NCBI GenBank assembly: GCA_037200045.1
Contig: JBBCHM010000002.1
Span: 857,241 to 921,240, forward strand
DNA: 64,000 bases
Direction: 5' to 3'
Source of the DNA: Rhizomicrobium sp.
GTDB taxonomy: Bacteria > Pseudomonadota > Alphaproteobacteria > Micropepsales > Micropepsaceae
Shown here: positions 34,406 to 43,973 of the stretch, piece after piece
Position numbering within the stretch: the stretch's first letter is position 1
How the letters are laid out: the number at the start of each line of letters is the position of its first letter
Program-made: the position numbers and the translations under genes
The notes under the pieces: model-generated
What the model was told of the DNA's origin: nothing
Databases searched by the model: none
What the model saw: only the letters and a program-made list of their open reading frames with translations

Positions 34406-35713
34406 ATGAGAGAGAGCAAGATCAAGCCCGCCGGCTCAGCCACCCTGACCTACAAGAACAAGGACTATAAGCTGCCGACCTTCGCCGGCACCGAAGGCCC
34501 CGAGGTCATCGACATCCGCAAGCTCTATGGCGACGCGGACGTCTTCACCTACGATCCCGGCTTCACCTCGACGGCAAGCTGCGAGAGCGACATCACCTTC
34601 ATCGACGGCGACAAGGGCATCCTGCTCTATCGCGGCTATTCGATCGATCAGCTCGCGGAGCATTCCGATTTCCTCGAGGTCTGCTATCTGCTGCTGCACG
34701 GCGAGCTGCCGGACAAGGCGGAGAAGACCGCGTTCGACCGCTCGATCACCATGCACACGATGGTGCATGAGCAGCTGGCGCAGTTCTTCCGCGGCTTTCG
34801 GCGCGACGCGCATCCGATGGCGGTGATGTGCGGCGTGGTCGGGGCGCTCAGCGCCTTCTATCACGACTCCACCGACATCAACGATCCCAAGCAGCGCGAG
34901 ATCGCCAGCCACCGGCTGATCGCCAAGATGCCGACGCTGGCGGCGATGGCCTACAAGTACACGATGGGCCAGCCCTTCGTGTATCCGCGCAACGACCTCG
35001 GCTACACCGAGAACTTCCTGCGCATGACCTTCTCTGTGCCGGCCGAGGAGTACAAGGTGAACCCGGTGCTGGCCAAGGCGCTGGACACGATCTTCATCCT
35101 GCACGCCGATCACGAACAGAACGCCTCGACCTCGACGGTGCGGCTCGCCGGCTCGTCGGGCGCCAATCCCTTCGCCTGCATCGCGGCAGGCATCGCGTGC
35201 CTGTGGGGCCCGGCGCATGGCGGCGCCAACGAGGCGGCGCTGAAGATGCTGGAGGAGATCGGCACGGTCGACCGCATTCCGGAGTACATCCGCAAGGCGA
35301 AGGACCCGAACGACAATTTCCGCCTGTCGGGCTTCGGCCACCGCGTCTACAAGAACTACGATCCGCGCGCCAAGGCGATGCAGATCCAGTGCCACAAGGT
35401 GCTGGACGAGGTCGGGCATGGCGACGATCCGACGCTCAAGGTCGCGATGGAGCTGGAGCGCATCGCGCTGCAGGACGAGTATTTCGTCAGCCGCAAGCTC
35501 TATCCCAACATCGACTTCTATTCCGGCATCACGCTGCGGGCGCTGGGCTTTCCGACCAGCATGTTCACCGCGCTCTTTGCCCTGGCGCGGACCGTCGGCT
35601 GGATCGCGCAGTGGAAGGAGATGCTGGAGGACCCGCACCAGAAGATCGGACGGCCGCGGCAGATCTACACCGGCAAGGGCCTGCGCGATTACGTGCCGCT
35701 GACGAAGCGATAG
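34406..35713 (+). CDS. gltA: Citrate synthase (type II)
   Basis: This 435-residue enzyme condenses oxaloacetate and acetyl-CoA at the entry of the TCA cycle. Family parts are [39 protein letters not shown] with the first catalytic His, [15 protein letters not shown] with the second, and [16 protein letters not shown] near the catalytic Asp region. The length and N-terminal beta domain are those of the allosteric hexameric type II enzyme of Gram-negatives. AAGGAG lies six bases before the ATG at 34406. It has its own promoter-like elements upstream. A 24-base perfect palindrome follows. Confidence 0.95.
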   Translation: MRESKIKPAGSATLTYKNKDYKLPTFAGTEGPEVIDIRKLYGDADVFTYDPGFTSTASCESDITFIDGDKGILLYRGYSIDQLAEHSDFLEVCYLLLHGELPDKAEKTAFDRSITMHTMVHEQLAQFFRGFRRDAHPMAVMCGVVGALSAFYHDSTDINDPKQREIASHRLIAKMPTLAAMAYKYTMGQPFVYPRNDLGYTENFLRMTFSVPAEEYKVNPVLAKALDTIFILHADHEQNASTSTVRLAGSSGANPFACIAAGIACLWGPAHGGANEAALKMLEEIGTVDRIPEYIRKAKDPNDNFRLSGFGHRVYKNYDPRAKAMQIQCHKVLDEVGHGDDPTLKVAMELERIALQDEYFVSRKLYPNIDFYSGITLRALGFPTSMFTALFALARTVGWIAQWKEMLEDPHQKIGRPRQIYTGKGLRDYVPLTKR

Positions 35714-35729
35714 GTCCATCCGCGCGAAC

Positions 35730-35753
35730 GCCGCCGGATGGCCATCCGGCGGC
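35730..35753. terminator. Perfect 24-base palindrome after gltA, possible terminator
   Basis: GCCGCCGGATGG and its exact reverse complement meet without a loop, 17 bases after the gltA stop. As RNA it would form a strong hairpin with a small forced loop. No T-run follows, so it may be a factor-aided terminator or a protein site rather than an intrinsic terminator. Confidence 0.45.
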
Positions 35754-36166
35754 GATTGCGGCGGCCGCAAGCTACGCAGCAGGCCAGCGGACGGCGGACG
35801 CCGACCGACAGGCACATTCGCTTCGACCTCCACGGTCCGTGCGATGGGGGTGGGGCTTCCGATCCAGCGCCGGAACGCACCCGCCCTCTTCGCGTGGGTG
35901 CCTGCGACCGCGCACCCCGACCTGTCTGTTGACTCGCAGCCACGTTGGATCGGCACTTTCGGCCGGTCCCGGCGAAAGACGGACATGGCCGTCGCTCCAA
36001 AACCACAGCGTGGCAGGTATGCAACTATAGATTGTAGTTCAAGGGGTGAGATGGGAACTTTTTCTGACAAAATATCAACTACGGCGTCTCCACCCTGGCG
36101 GTAGGATTATTATCAGGCGTAGCATTTGGCGAGAAGGGGTACCGAACCTTTTAAGGAATCTTCGCC

Positions 36167-36376
36167 ATGCCTTTGCAAATCGTCAGAGTCTCTTTTTGTC
36201 GGCCCGGAGATTCGAGCCCAACGAATCGCCACTATCCCGTTCCCGCCGAGACGCCAGACAAGGCGCTTGAAATCGTGAAAGCTTGGAAGCCCTTTACACT
36301 CGCGAGCGTTCCGGGGGTGCAGTTCGGACATGTTCCTGGGAGCATATTCAAGGTAACTGGCACCGCGTATTTCTAG
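36167..36376 (+). CDS. Doubtful small ORF, unknown
   Basis: A 69-residue frame beginning MPLQIVRVSFCRPGDSS, with a plausible AAGGA ten bases upstream and a reasonable mixed composition (ALEIVKAWKPFTLASVPG, IFKVTGTAYF). It lies in the AT-richer part of the gltA-lpxB gap and resembles no family I know. A minus-strand frame overlaps it. It may be a small acquired gene or chance. Confidence 0.3.
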   Translation: MPLQIVRVSFCRPGDSSPTNRHYPVPAETPDKALEIVKAWKPFTLASVPGVQFGHVPGSIFKVTGTAYF

Positions 36377-36419
36377 CGGTCACGCCTCAACGAGAAATGC
36401 GCTGGCTTGCGCATATAAC

Positions 36420-36590
36420 TGTCATCCCCGGCCGAGCATCACGAAGTGATGCGAGGGGAACGGGACCCAGGCGGTTACGCCGGGCCGGTGTTGGGGTTTT
36501 GACTCGGACCATTCTGTCGACACCGTTCGCGTTGCAACGCCTAGGTCCCCTTCCCTCGCCGCGCTGCGCACGGCTCGCCGGGGATGACAG
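36420..36590. repeat. Composite inverted repeat of the TGTCATCCCCGG type
   Basis: A 171-base element. Its left end is TGTCATCCCCGGCCGAGC and its right end is the near-complement GCTCGCCGGGGATGACA. Inside, GGGACCCAG pairs with CTAGGTCCC. A local stem ATCAC-GAA-GTGAT occupies the left hairpin position and a CGCGCTGCGCACG stem the right. It has the same plan as the elements at 12384, 17307 and 62126 with different hairpin sequences, so it is a related family. It lies just beyond the lpxB stop. Confidence 0.75.
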
Positions 36591-36596
36591 CGAGCC

Positions 36597-37793
36597 TTAT
36601 TTTGCGCCGGTGCGGCGCTCTCGCGTGCGTACGAAATCAACGATGGCGTGCGCCGCTCTTAGCGATGGTGCTTCGCTGCCTTCGCCCAATAGCTTCGCGA
36701 CCTCGTCCAGGTCGGCGACCTGACGCGCGGCGGACGCCTTGTCCGTCAGCAGCGGCGTCACCGCTTCGGCCAGCGCCTGCGGCGTCGCCTTGTGCTGGAG
36801 CAGTTCGGGCACGGCCATGCGGTCGAGCAAGAGATTCACCAGCGCGAAATATTTAAACCGGAACAGCACCTGCGCCAGCGTGTAGGTCAGGCCGCCGACG
36901 CGATAGGCCACCACCATCGGCGTGCGGGCGAGCGCGAGTTCGGTGGTGACCGTGCCCGAGGCCGCAAGCGCGGCGTTCGCGGCCTTGAAAGCCGCGTATT
37001 TGTCGGCGTCGCCCTCGATGATGTGCAGCAGGGCCGGCCAGTTCTGCGTCGCGGCGCGGACACGCGCTGCGACATGCGGCACGGTCGGCAGCAACGTGAT
37101 CAGGCCAGGCACGCGCTTGGCAATCTCGGCCACCGCGTCGCGGAAGATCGGCAGGATGAAGCGTATCTCGCTGGTGCGGCTGCCGGGCAGGACGCAGAGC
37201 ACCGGCGCGTCCGGCGCGATGCCGAGCTTGGCGCGCAGTTCGGGGCCGCCGGTCATCAGCTTCGCACGCTCGATCACCGGATGGCCGACGAAGACGGTGT
37301 GGAGACCATACTTCTCGAAGAAGGGCGGCTCGAACGGCAGGAGCGCCAGCAGCAGGTCGAAATCGCGCGCCATGGCGCGGGCGCGGTATTGCCGCGACGC
37401 CCAGACCTGCGGCGCGACATAGTTGATCGTCGGGATCTCCGGCGCGAGGCGCTTGAGGCGCCGCGCGATGCGGTGGTTGAAGTCGGGGCTGTCGATCAGC
37501 ACGACGGCGTCGGGCTTGCGCGTCATCGCGACGCCCACGATGTCGCTGACGCGGCGCAGGATGACGGGGATTTTCGGCACCACTTCGCGCAAGCCCATCA
37601 CCGCGGTGTCCTTGAGCGGAAAGAGCGAAGTCAGGCCCTGCGCCGTCATCGCCGGTCCGCCCATGCCGAAGATGTTCACGCTGTCGCCGGCGACCACCTT
37701 CAGCGCGGCCATCAACTGGCCGCCGAGCAGGTCGCCGGACGGTTCGCCGGCCACCAGCATCAAGGACAGGGGTTTGGCGGGGAGCGTGCTCAT
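36597..37793 (-). CDS. lpxB: Lipid-A-disaccharide synthase
   Basis: This 398-residue glycosyltransferase (GT19) joins UDP-diacylglucosamine and lipid X. Family parts are LMLVAGEPSGDLLGGQLM at the N-terminus, FGMGGPAMTAQG, DAVVLIDSPDFNHRIARRLK, NYVAPQVWASRQYRA, FVGHPVIERA, VLCVLPGSRTSEI, and SGTVTTELALARTPMVVAYR. It is a membrane-associated cytoplasmic enzyme. It overlaps lpxI by four bases and ends the lpxD-fabZ-lpxA-lpxI-lpxB run. Confidence 0.95.
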   Translation of the reverse strand: MSTLPAKPLSLMLVAGEPSGDLLGGQLMAALKVVAGDSVNIFGMGGPAMTAQGLTSLFPLKDTAVMGLREVVPKIPVILRRVSDIVGVAMTRKPDAVVLIDSPDFNHRIARRLKRLAPEIPTINYVAPQVWASRQYRARAMARDFDLLLALLPFEPPFFEKYGLHTVFVGHPVIERAKLMTGGPELRAKLGIAPDAPVLCVLPGSRTSEIRFILPIFRDAVAEIAKRVPGLITLLPTVPHVAARVRAATQNWPALLHIIEGDADKYAAFKAANAALAASGTVTTELALARTPMVVAYRVGGLTYTLAQVLFRFKYFALVNLLLDRMAVPELLQHKATPQALAEAVTPLLTDKASAARQVADLDEVAKLLGEGSEAPSLRAAHAIVDFVRTRERRTGAK

Positions 37794-38599
37794 GATTTCG
37801 TCGGCACCCCGACCACGAACAGGCCGAGCGCGTCGGCGGCCTCGGTCACGGCGGCGCGGCCCAGCACCAGCGCGGTATGCGCCTCGATGGCGATGCCGGC
37901 GAGACCGCAGGCGGCGGCGTTCCGCACCGTCGCGACGCCGATGGCGGGAAGATCGGTTTTGCGATCCTGGATCGGCTTGAGGGCCTTGACGAGGACGCCG
38001 CGGCCGGGCGGCAGCCTGCCCAACTTCGTCAGCATCGCGTCGGTGCCGTCTTTCGTCTCGATGGCGACGATCTTCCCGTCGCGCACGACGACCGCCTGTC
38101 CGACATCGCGAGCGCCCTGCGCGCGCGCCGCGGCGATGGCGATCGCGACGTCCCTTTCATCTTCCGGCGTCGGCGCCACCTTGCCGAGCGGGCCTTCGCC
38201 GATCTGGAGCCAGGGCGCGATGCTGTCGATGCTCTTGATCGACAGGCCCTCGCGCTCGAACAGGAAGACCATGGCGTCGAGCAGCGTGTTGTCGCCCCGC
38301 CGCATCGCCCAGAGCACCGGCAGAAACCAGGACAGGCCCTTGAGGTCATAGCGCAGCTTGAAGAAGTTCGGGCGCGAGACATAGCCCGCGAACACGACAT
38401 CCTTGCAATCATGCGCGCGAAGCAGGCCGAGGGTTTTTCCGACCAGGCCCATCGAGCTGCGGTCGTGCGGAAAGCCGTTCACCCAGTCGCCGGCCAATTC
38501 GAGCGCGACGACGAAGACGCCGCGCCCGGCCTCGCGCGCGCTTTCGGCGATGGCACGCGGCAACTCGCCCCCGCCCGCGATGATGCCCAATGCGCTCAC
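37790..38599 (-). CDS. lpxI: UDP-2,3-diacylglucosamine pyrophosphatase LpxI
   Basis: This is a 269-residue LpxI (former DUF1009), the alphaproteobacterial replacement for LpxH that cleaves UDP-diacylglucosamine to lipid X. Recognised parts are LGIIAGGGELPRAIAESARE, VVFAGYVSRPNFFKL, RRGDNTLLDAMVFLFEREG, GTDAMLTKLGRLPPGRGVLV and QDRKTDLPAIGVATV with the catalytic Asp region. It sits between lpxA and lpxB, the standard position. Confidence 0.94.
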   Translation of the reverse strand: MSALGIIAGGGELPRAIAESAREAGRGVFVVALELAGDWVNGFPHDRSSMGLVGKTLGLLRAHDCKDVVFAGYVSRPNFFKLRYDLKGLSWFLPVLWAMRRGDNTLLDAMVFLFEREGLSIKSIDSIAPWLQIGEGPLGKVAPTPEDERDVAIAIAAARAQGARDVGQAVVVRDGKIVAIETKDGTDAMLTKLGRLPPGRGVLVKALKPIQDRKTDLPAIGVATVRNAAACGLAGIAIEAHTALVLGRAAVTEAADALGLFVVGVPTKS

Positions 38600-38605
38600 G
38601 GTCGC

Positions 38606-39409
38606 TCAGTCTTCGGCGCCGCCGCGCCTGCGATAGAGCGCGAGCGGCTGCTTGTGGTCGGCGAGGATGAAATCGGCGATCTCGGCGACCTCGCGCACGT
38701 TCGGCCACTTCAACTTGGCGTCCCGGGCGCGCTTTTCGACATCGCCCTCGGCGCCCTTGAAGATCAGCCGGAAGGCGGCGCGCATGGCGTTGATGACCTC
38801 GCGCGACAGGCCGCGGCGCTTCAGGCCGATCAGGTTGAGGCCCGCGAGCTCGATGTGATCGCCGAATGCCATGGCATAGGGGATGACGTCGCGGTTGACG
38901 CCGCTGATCCCGCCGATCATCGCGCCTTTTCCGACGCGGCAGAATTGCTGCACGGCGGAGAGCCCGCCCAGGATGACGCCCTGCCCGATCTCGGAATGGC
39001 CGCCAAGGACCGCGGCGTTGGTGAAGGTCACGTCGTCGGCGACGTGGCAATCGTGACCGACATGGCTCATCGCCATGAAGTAACCGTTGTTGCCGACCGT
39101 CGTGATGCCGCCGCCGCGCCGGCCGCCGCAGCTCATGGTGACGCCTTCGCGGATCACGCAATCGGCGCCGACGATCAGCTTGCCGTCGAAATCATTGCCG
39201 CGGATCTGGCCCTCGCCGCCGAGCACGGCCTGGGGATGGACCACGGTGCGGGCGCCGATCTCGGTGCTGCCCTTGACGACAGCATGAGAGAGAAGCCGCA
39301 CCCCGTCGCCCAGTATGGCCTCGCGGCCGACCAGGCAGAACGGGCCGATCTCCACGCCCGCGCCGATTTTCGCGCCGTCCTCGACGATCGCGGTCGGATG
39401 AACCGCCAT
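38606..39409 (-). CDS. lpxA: UDP-N-acetylglucosamine acyltransferase
   Basis: This 267-residue left-handed beta-helix trimer enzyme starts lipid A synthesis by 3-O-acylating UDP-GlcNAc with hydroxyacyl-ACP. Hexapeptide repeats run from MAVHPTAIVEDGAKIGAGVE through about residue 185. The catalytic His lies in AMSHVGHDCHVADDVTFTN. The C-terminal helices include IGLKRRGLSREVINAMRAAF. It follows fabZ by four bases. Confidence 0.95.
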   Translation of the reverse strand: MAVHPTAIVEDGAKIGAGVEIGPFCLVGREAILGDGVRLLSHAVVKGSTEIGARTVVHPQAVLGGEGQIRGNDFDGKLIVGADCVIREGVTMSCGGRRGGGITTVGNNGYFMAMSHVGHDCHVADDVTFTNAAVLGGHSEIGQGVILGGLSAVQQFCRVGKGAMIGGISGVNRDVIPYAMAFGDHIELAGLNLIGLKRRGLSREVINAMRAAFRLIFKGAEGDVEKRARDAKLKWPNVREVAEIADFILADHKQPLALYRRRGGAED

Positions 39410-39413
39410 GCCG

Positions 39414-39881
39414 TCAGCCCGAGACGTCGGTGCGGATCATCGCGCTGAATTCGCCTTCGGCGCACAGCGCCTCGCCGACATAGGCCTTGCCCTCGAACTT
39501 CCAGACCGGACCGCGATGCTGCAGCGCCCTGACGTGCAGGCGCAGCACGTCGCCGGGAACGACGGGCTTGCGGAAGCGCGCCTTGTCGATGCCCATGAAG
39601 AAGACGTTGGGAGTCTTGTCGAGCGCCAGCGAGTGGACCACGAGGGCGCCGGCGGTCTGCGCCAGCGCCTCGACGATCAGGACGCCCGGCATCACCGCGA
39701 ATTGCGGGAAGTGGCCGGCGAAATGCGGCTCGTTGAACGAGACCGCCTTGAACCCGTTGGCGCTTTCGAACGGCACGATGTCCGTCAGCCGCTCCACGAA
39801 AAGAAATGGCGCGCGATGCGGAATGAGCTTCTTCAGCGCCTCCACATCCAGGACCAGTTCCGACCGACCTTGCTCACCCAT
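39414..39881 (-). CDS. fabZ: 3-hydroxyacyl-ACP dehydratase FabZ
   Basis: This 155-residue hotdog dehydratase acts in fatty acid elongation. [20 protein letters not shown] is the substrate entry loop. [20 protein letters not shown] has the catalytic His and Glu. It competes with LpxA for hydroxymyristoyl-ACP, which explains the conserved linkage. Its start overlaps the lpxD stop by eight bases. Confidence 0.95.
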   Translation of the reverse strand: MGEQGRSELVLDVEALKKLIPHRAPFLFVERLTDIVPFESANGFKAVSFNEPHFAGHFPQFAVMPGVLIVEALAQTAGALVVHSLALDKTPNVFFMGIDKARFRKPVVPGDVLRLHVRALQHRGPVWKFEGKAYVGEALCAEGEFSAMIRTDVSG

Positions 39882-40917
39882 GGCTGTCAGATTTCGGCTT
39901 CTTTGCGAGTTTCGTCAATGCGTGCATTTCGCGGATCCATTCGCGGACCGGGCGAAGCGGCGCCCCGCCGTAATCCTGGCCCCCGGCATACTCGATTCCG
40001 GGCTGCGAAGCCGAACGGGCCGCCACCCGCGCCCCGGAGCCGATCTTGACGTGGTCGGCGATGCCGACCTGTGGGCCGATGATGACGAAATCGCCGAATT
40101 CGCAGCTTCCGGCAATGCCCGACTGCGCCACCAGGATGTTGTGGCGGCCGATATGGGTGTTGTGGCCGATCTGGATGAGGTTGTCGAGCTTGGTGCCCTC
40201 GCCGATCACGGTGTCGCCCAGCGCGCCGCGATCGATCGCGGTGCAGGCGCCGATCTCGACCCGGTCCTGCACGATGACCCGGCCGATCTGCGGAATCTTG
40301 ATATGTCCAGCCGCGCCGGAGGCGAAGCCGAAGCCCGGCTGGCCGATCTGGGCGCCGGGAAGAATCAGAACCTCGTCGCCGATATAGGCGTTGGAGATCG
40401 TGCAATTGCTGCCGATCTCGCAGGCCCGGCCGACCGTCACGCCGCGCCCGATGACGGTGTTGGGACCGATCCGCGTGCCGTCGCCGATCTCCGCGCCGGG
40501 GCCGATCACGACGCCCGGGCCGAGCACGACGCGCGCGCCGATGGTGGCGGAGGGATCGACCGCCGTCTGCTGCGACCAGGCAACCAGGCTCGAGTCCGGA
40601 TAGAACAATCGCGCCGCGGCGGCGAAGGCGTGCTGCACCGAAGCGCAGGGAATGGCGGTCGTCCCGGGCCGTAGCTGGAGCGGCCTGGCCGTCTTCTCCG
40701 GCACGAAGCAGAAGCCGGCCGAGCTCTGGGCCAGATCGGCGCCATGGCCGCCGCCCGCGAAAAAGCTCAAATGATCGGGGCCGGCGCCGGCCAGGCTTGC
40801 GAGGTCGCCGATCCTGGCGCGCGCATCGGCGCCCGCGGGCAGCGCCGCATCGACGGCCTTGCACACTTCGCCGAGCGCGAACGGACCGCGATTGTCGTAG
40901 AAGCGTGGATCGGCCAT
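39874..40917 (-). CDS. lpxD: UDP-3-O-(3-hydroxyacyl)glucosamine N-acyltransferase
   Basis: This is a 347-residue enzyme of lipid A synthesis. The N-terminal uridine-binding domain contains [18 protein letters not shown] and CFVPEK. Beta-helix hexapeptide repeats (about 105-300) include [20 protein letters not shown]. The catalytic His is in [14 protein letters not shown]. The C-terminal helix ends [15 protein letters not shown] chose the ATG at 40917 ([18 protein letters not shown]); the longer frame adds 43 residues antisense to nothing known but unlike the family. It lies 14 bases after ompH. Confidence 0.95.
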   Translation of the reverse strand: MADPRFYDNRGPFALGEVCKAVDAALPAGADARARIGDLASLAGAGPDHLSFFAGGGHGADLAQSSAGFCFVPEKTARPLQLRPGTTAIPCASVQHAFAAAARLFYPDSSLVAWSQQTAVDPSATIGARVVLGPGVVIGPGAEIGDGTRIGPNTVIGRGVTVGRACEIGSNCTISNAYIGDEVLILPGAQIGQPGFGFASGAAGHIKIPQIGRVIVQDRVEIGACTAIDRGALGDTVIGEGTKLDNLIQIGHNTHIGRHNILVAQSGIAGSCEFGDFVIIGPQVGIADHVKIGSGARVAARSASQPGIEYAGGQDYGGAPLRPVREWIREMHALTKLAKKPKSDSHG

Positions 40918-40931
40918 TCCGTCTTTCCGCC

Positions 40932-41537
40932 CTATTGCGGCGGGCCCGCGTTCTCCGGCAGCGGCGTCGGAACGACCTTCACCGTCTGCAGCACCTGATT
41001 GAGCCGCTGGATCGCCAGTCCGGTGACGTCGAAGGCGGGCAGCCATTCGAGCGCCGCGTTGCGGTCGAGCAGAAGGTTGCCGCCGCGTTCGATCATGATC
41101 TTCTGCAAGACCGGCTTCAGCGCGTTCAGCGCCTGGGTGCGCGCCGCGAGCAGGCCGCCCTGGATCAGGCTCTGCTGCTTCTGCAGGTCCGCCTGGAGCG
41201 CGTTGCGCTTGTCGTTGAAGGCCTTGATCTTCGCGTTCTTCACGGCGGGCGCCAGGATGGCGATCTGCTGCTGCAGCGCCTGGCCTTCCTTCTGGAGCGC
41301 GAGGTCGCGGGCCTTCAGGCCGTTCTGGGCCGAGGCGATCATCCCCCGGACCTGGGTCATGATGCTGACGCCGGCGTTCGACCGGCTGAGGACCTCGGCG
41401 CGGTCGACCAGCAGGATGCGCGGCATGGGCGCGCCCTGCGGGGGCGGGCCGGGAGGCGCCGCAAGGGCGGCTTGCGAAAGTCCGGCGAGGACGATGACCG
41501 CCGCGCCCAGGCGGACGATGTGCGATGTGAGCTTCAT
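40932..41537 (-). CDS. ompH: OmpH/Skp-family periplasmic chaperone
   Basis: This 201-residue exported protein has a signal peptide ([20 protein letters not shown], cut near ALA-A). The mature protein has a Pro-rich start and then [20 protein letters not shown], the OmpH signature. A long Gln/Ala/Lys-rich coiled coil (about 75-150) matches the Skp tentacles that hold unfolded outer-membrane proteins. It lies directly after bamA, five bases downstream, the usual arrangement. Confidence 0.88.
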   Translation of the reverse strand: MKLTSHIVRLGAAVIVLAGLSQAALAAPPGPPPQGAPMPRILLVDRAEVLSRSNAGVSIMTQVRGMIASAQNGLKARDLALQKEGQALQQQIAILAPAVKNAKIKAFNDKRNALQADLQKQQSLIQGGLLAARTQALNALKPVLQKIMIERGGNLLLDRNAALEWLPAFDVTGLAIQRLNQVLQTVKVVPTPLPENAGPPQ

Positions 41538-41541
41538 GGTT

Positions 41542-43914
41542 TTACAACCCCGTTCCTGCACTGAAGTAGATGATCTGCGCTCTGTCGTAGCTGGTCTTGA
41601 GGAAAGGCACGCCCAGATCGATGGTGATCGGACCGAAGGGCGACTTCCAGGCCACCGCGAGGCCGGCCGAGGCGCGCAGCGCCAGATTGTCCCGCACGCA
41701 GGTCGTCGTCGTGCACGGCCCGAGCGGCAGGTCGAGATGGCCGAGCGTTCCGAAATCGCTGAACAGCGCCGTCTGCACGCCATAGCTGTCGGGCAGGAAG
41801 GACGGCAGCTTCAGCTGCGCCGTGCCGATGGCGTAGAAATTGCCGCCGACCGCGCTCGAATTGCTCGGCACGGCGATGTCGCGCGGGCCGATACCGGCCT
41901 GCGCGAAGCCGCGGAAGGAATCGCCGCCCTTGAAGAAGCGCTCCTGGATCGGAATGTTCTGGCCGTCGAAACCGGTGATGTAGCCGGTCTGCAGATTGAG
42001 CGAGCCCACCAGCGAGTCGTTGAAGATCGGGTGATAGAAGGCGATCGAGCTCTGGCTGCGCAGATATTTGAGCGAGCCGCCGAGGCCGGCGAAATCCTGC
42101 GAGAGCGAGAACACCATGCCCTTGGTGGGCTTAATGGGATCGTCCAGCGTGTTGTAGACGAAGCTGTAGGAGATTTCCGAGGTCTTGGTGGTGCCCGCCG
42201 CCGCGATCACCTGCTGCGGCGCGTTGCCGTACGGCAGGATCCGGTTGATGGCATAGGTGTAGCGCAGGCCGACGCTGCCATATTCCGAGGTCGGGAAGCC
42301 GAAGCGGAAGCCGGCGGCGGTGGTGTCGCCCTCATAGCCCGCCTGGGTGTAGTCGGTGACGATCTTGTAGAGATCGATGCCGGCGTTCAGCGGCTTGTCG
42401 AGGAAATAGGGCTCGGTGAAGCTGATCTGATACTGCTTGGAGATGGTCGAGAGCTGGATGCTGGCGCGCAGGTACTGGCCGCGGCCGAACAGGTTGCGCT
42501 CGGTATAGCTGAACTCGCCGACGAAGGAGCTGGTCGAGGAATAGCCGGCGCCGAGCGACAATTCGCCGGTCGACTGCTCCGTCACCGTCACCGTGAGGTT
42601 GGTGCGGTCGGGCTGGCTGCCGGGCGCGTTCTTGACCGAGACGTCCTTGAAGAAGCCGAGCGCGCGGATGCGGGTGCGCGAACGGTCGACCAGCACGCGG
42701 TTGAAGGCGTCGCCTTCCACCAGGCGGAATTCGCGGCGGATGACTTTATCGAGCGTGCGGTTGTTGCCGACGATGTTGATCTTCTCGATATAGACGCGCG
42801 GCCCCTGGTCGATCTTCAGGATGACGTCGATGGTGTTGTGGTCGCGGTCGCGGGCGATGCGCGGATGGACCTCGGCGAAGGCATAGCCCTTGGTGCCGGC
42901 GGCATTGGTGAGCGCGTCGATGCCCTTCTGGATCAGGTCGGCGTTGTAGATGTCGCCGGGCTGGATCTTGATCAGCGGACGCAGGTCCCTGGCCGTCAGC
43001 TCGCGGATGCTGGAATCGATGTCGACCTTGCCGAATTTGTACTTGGCGCCCTCGTCGACCGTGAAGGTGATGTAGAACGACTTGCGGTCGGAGGTGAGCT
43101 CGGCGACCGCCGAGACGACGCGGAAATCGGCATAGCCGTGGCTGACATACCAGCGCCGCAGCATTTCGCGGTCGAAGGTCAGACGATCGGGATCGTAATT
43201 GTCGTTGGTCGAGAGGAATTTGTACCAGTCGCTCTCTTCGGTCGCGACCTGGGCCTTCAGCGTGTCATCGTCGAAGACGTGGTTGCCGATGAAGTTGATG
43301 CGCGCCACCCCGGTCGACGGACCCTCGCTGATCGAGAAGATCAGGTCGACGCGGTTCTGCGGCCGCTGGATGATCTGCGGATCGACGGAGGCCGCGAATT
43401 TGCCGTTGCGGCGGTAGAGCTCGATGATGCGCTGGACGTCGGCCTGGACCTTCGAGCGCGTGAAGACGGTGCGCGGCTTGAGCTGGACTTCCTTTTCGAG
43501 GTCCTTCTGGCTGACCTTGCTGTTACCCTCGAAATCGATCTGGTTGATGATCGGGTTCTCGACCACGTTGATCGTGAGGGTCGTGCCGTCGAAGCGGATC
43601 TTCACGTCGGCAAAGAGGCCGGTCTGGTAGAGCGTCTTGAGCGCGAGATCGACGGTCTGCTCGTTGAAGATGTCACCCTGGCGCAACGTGATGTAGGAAA
43701 TCACCGTCGACGGCTCGATGCGCTGGGTGCCGTTGACGACGATGCGCTGGATCAGTTGCGGCGCCTGCGCCGGCGTGGCCGGCGCCGACGGGGGCGGCGC
43801 GCCGGGGCTGGAGGGCGGGGTCTGGGCGAGCGCGCCCGGCCCGCCGACGGCAAGCCCCAGGGCCAGCGCCGGAGCCGCACGCACAAATCGGGCGAACAGG
43901 GTGATGTGGCTCAT
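41542..43914 (-). CDS. bamA: Outer membrane protein assembly factor BamA
   Basis: This 790-residue Omp85 protein is the core of the beta-barrel insertion machine. A signal peptide (about 1-30) and a Pro-rich spacer lead to five POTRA domains (about 50-400), beginning with IVVNGTQRIEPSTVISYI. The 16-strand barrel (about 425-790) contains FSYTERNLFGRGQYLRASIQ, the conserved lid motif region GGDSFRGFAQAGIGPRD, and ends FSAGTGL. The C-terminal residue is Leu rather than Phe. It is preceded by rseP. Confidence 0.95.
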   Translation of the reverse strand: MSHITLFARFVRAAPALALGLAVGGPGALAQTPPSSPGAPPPSAPATPAQAPQLIQRIVVNGTQRIEPSTVISYITLRQGDIFNEQTVDLALKTLYQTGLFADVKIRFDGTTLTINVVENPIINQIDFEGNSKVSQKDLEKEVQLKPRTVFTRSKVQADVQRIIELYRRNGKFAASVDPQIIQRPQNRVDLIFSISEGPSTGVARINFIGNHVFDDDTLKAQVATEESDWYKFLSTNDNYDPDRLTFDREMLRRWYVSHGYADFRVVSAVAELTSDRKSFYITFTVDEGAKYKFGKVDIDSSIRELTARDLRPLIKIQPGDIYNADLIQKGIDALTNAAGTKGYAFAEVHPRIARDRDHNTIDVILKIDQGPRVYIEKINIVGNNRTLDKVIRREFRLVEGDAFNRVLVDRSRTRIRALGFFKDVSVKNAPGSQPDRTNLTVTVTEQSTGELSLGAGYSSTSSFVGEFSYTERNLFGRGQYLRASIQLSTISKQYQISFTEPYFLDKPLNAGIDLYKIVTDYTQAGYEGDTTAAGFRFGFPTSEYGSVGLRYTYAINRILPYGNAPQQVIAAAGTTKTSEISYSFVYNTLDDPIKPTKGMVFSLSQDFAGLGGSLKYLRSQSSIAFYHPIFNDSLVGSLNLQTGYITGFDGQNIPIQERFFKGGDSFRGFAQAGIGPRDIAVPSNSSAVGGNFYAIGTAQLKLPSFLPDSYGVQTALFSDFGTLGHLDLPLGPCTTTTCVRDNLALRASAGLAVAWKSPFGPITIDLGVPFLKTSYDRAQIIYFSAGTGL

Positions 43915-43973
43915 CCAGTCGTCTCTGGTACTCGCTAATGGCCCAGCCGCTTCGTCGGCAGCCCGCCGAAGTT

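Larger units (their letters stand above)
35714..36596. other. Long intergenic region after gltA
   Basis: These 883 bases between gltA and the lpxB 3' end contain a perfect palindrome (35730-35753), then about 250 bases of GC-rich DNA with no convincing coding frame. A more AT-rich stretch (about 36010-36400) includes one doubtful small ORF, and a composite repeat fills 36420-36590. The base composition change suggests acquired or decaying DNA. No tRNA or transposase remnant was recognised. Confidence 0.6.

Noticed and set aside
36113-36331. 72-residue minus-strand frame in the gltA-lpxB gap
   Set aside because: It has no ribosome site or family motif and overlaps the slightly better plus-strand ORF.
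40999-43938. 979-residue plus-strand open frame
   Set aside because: Antisense shadow of bamA and ompH.
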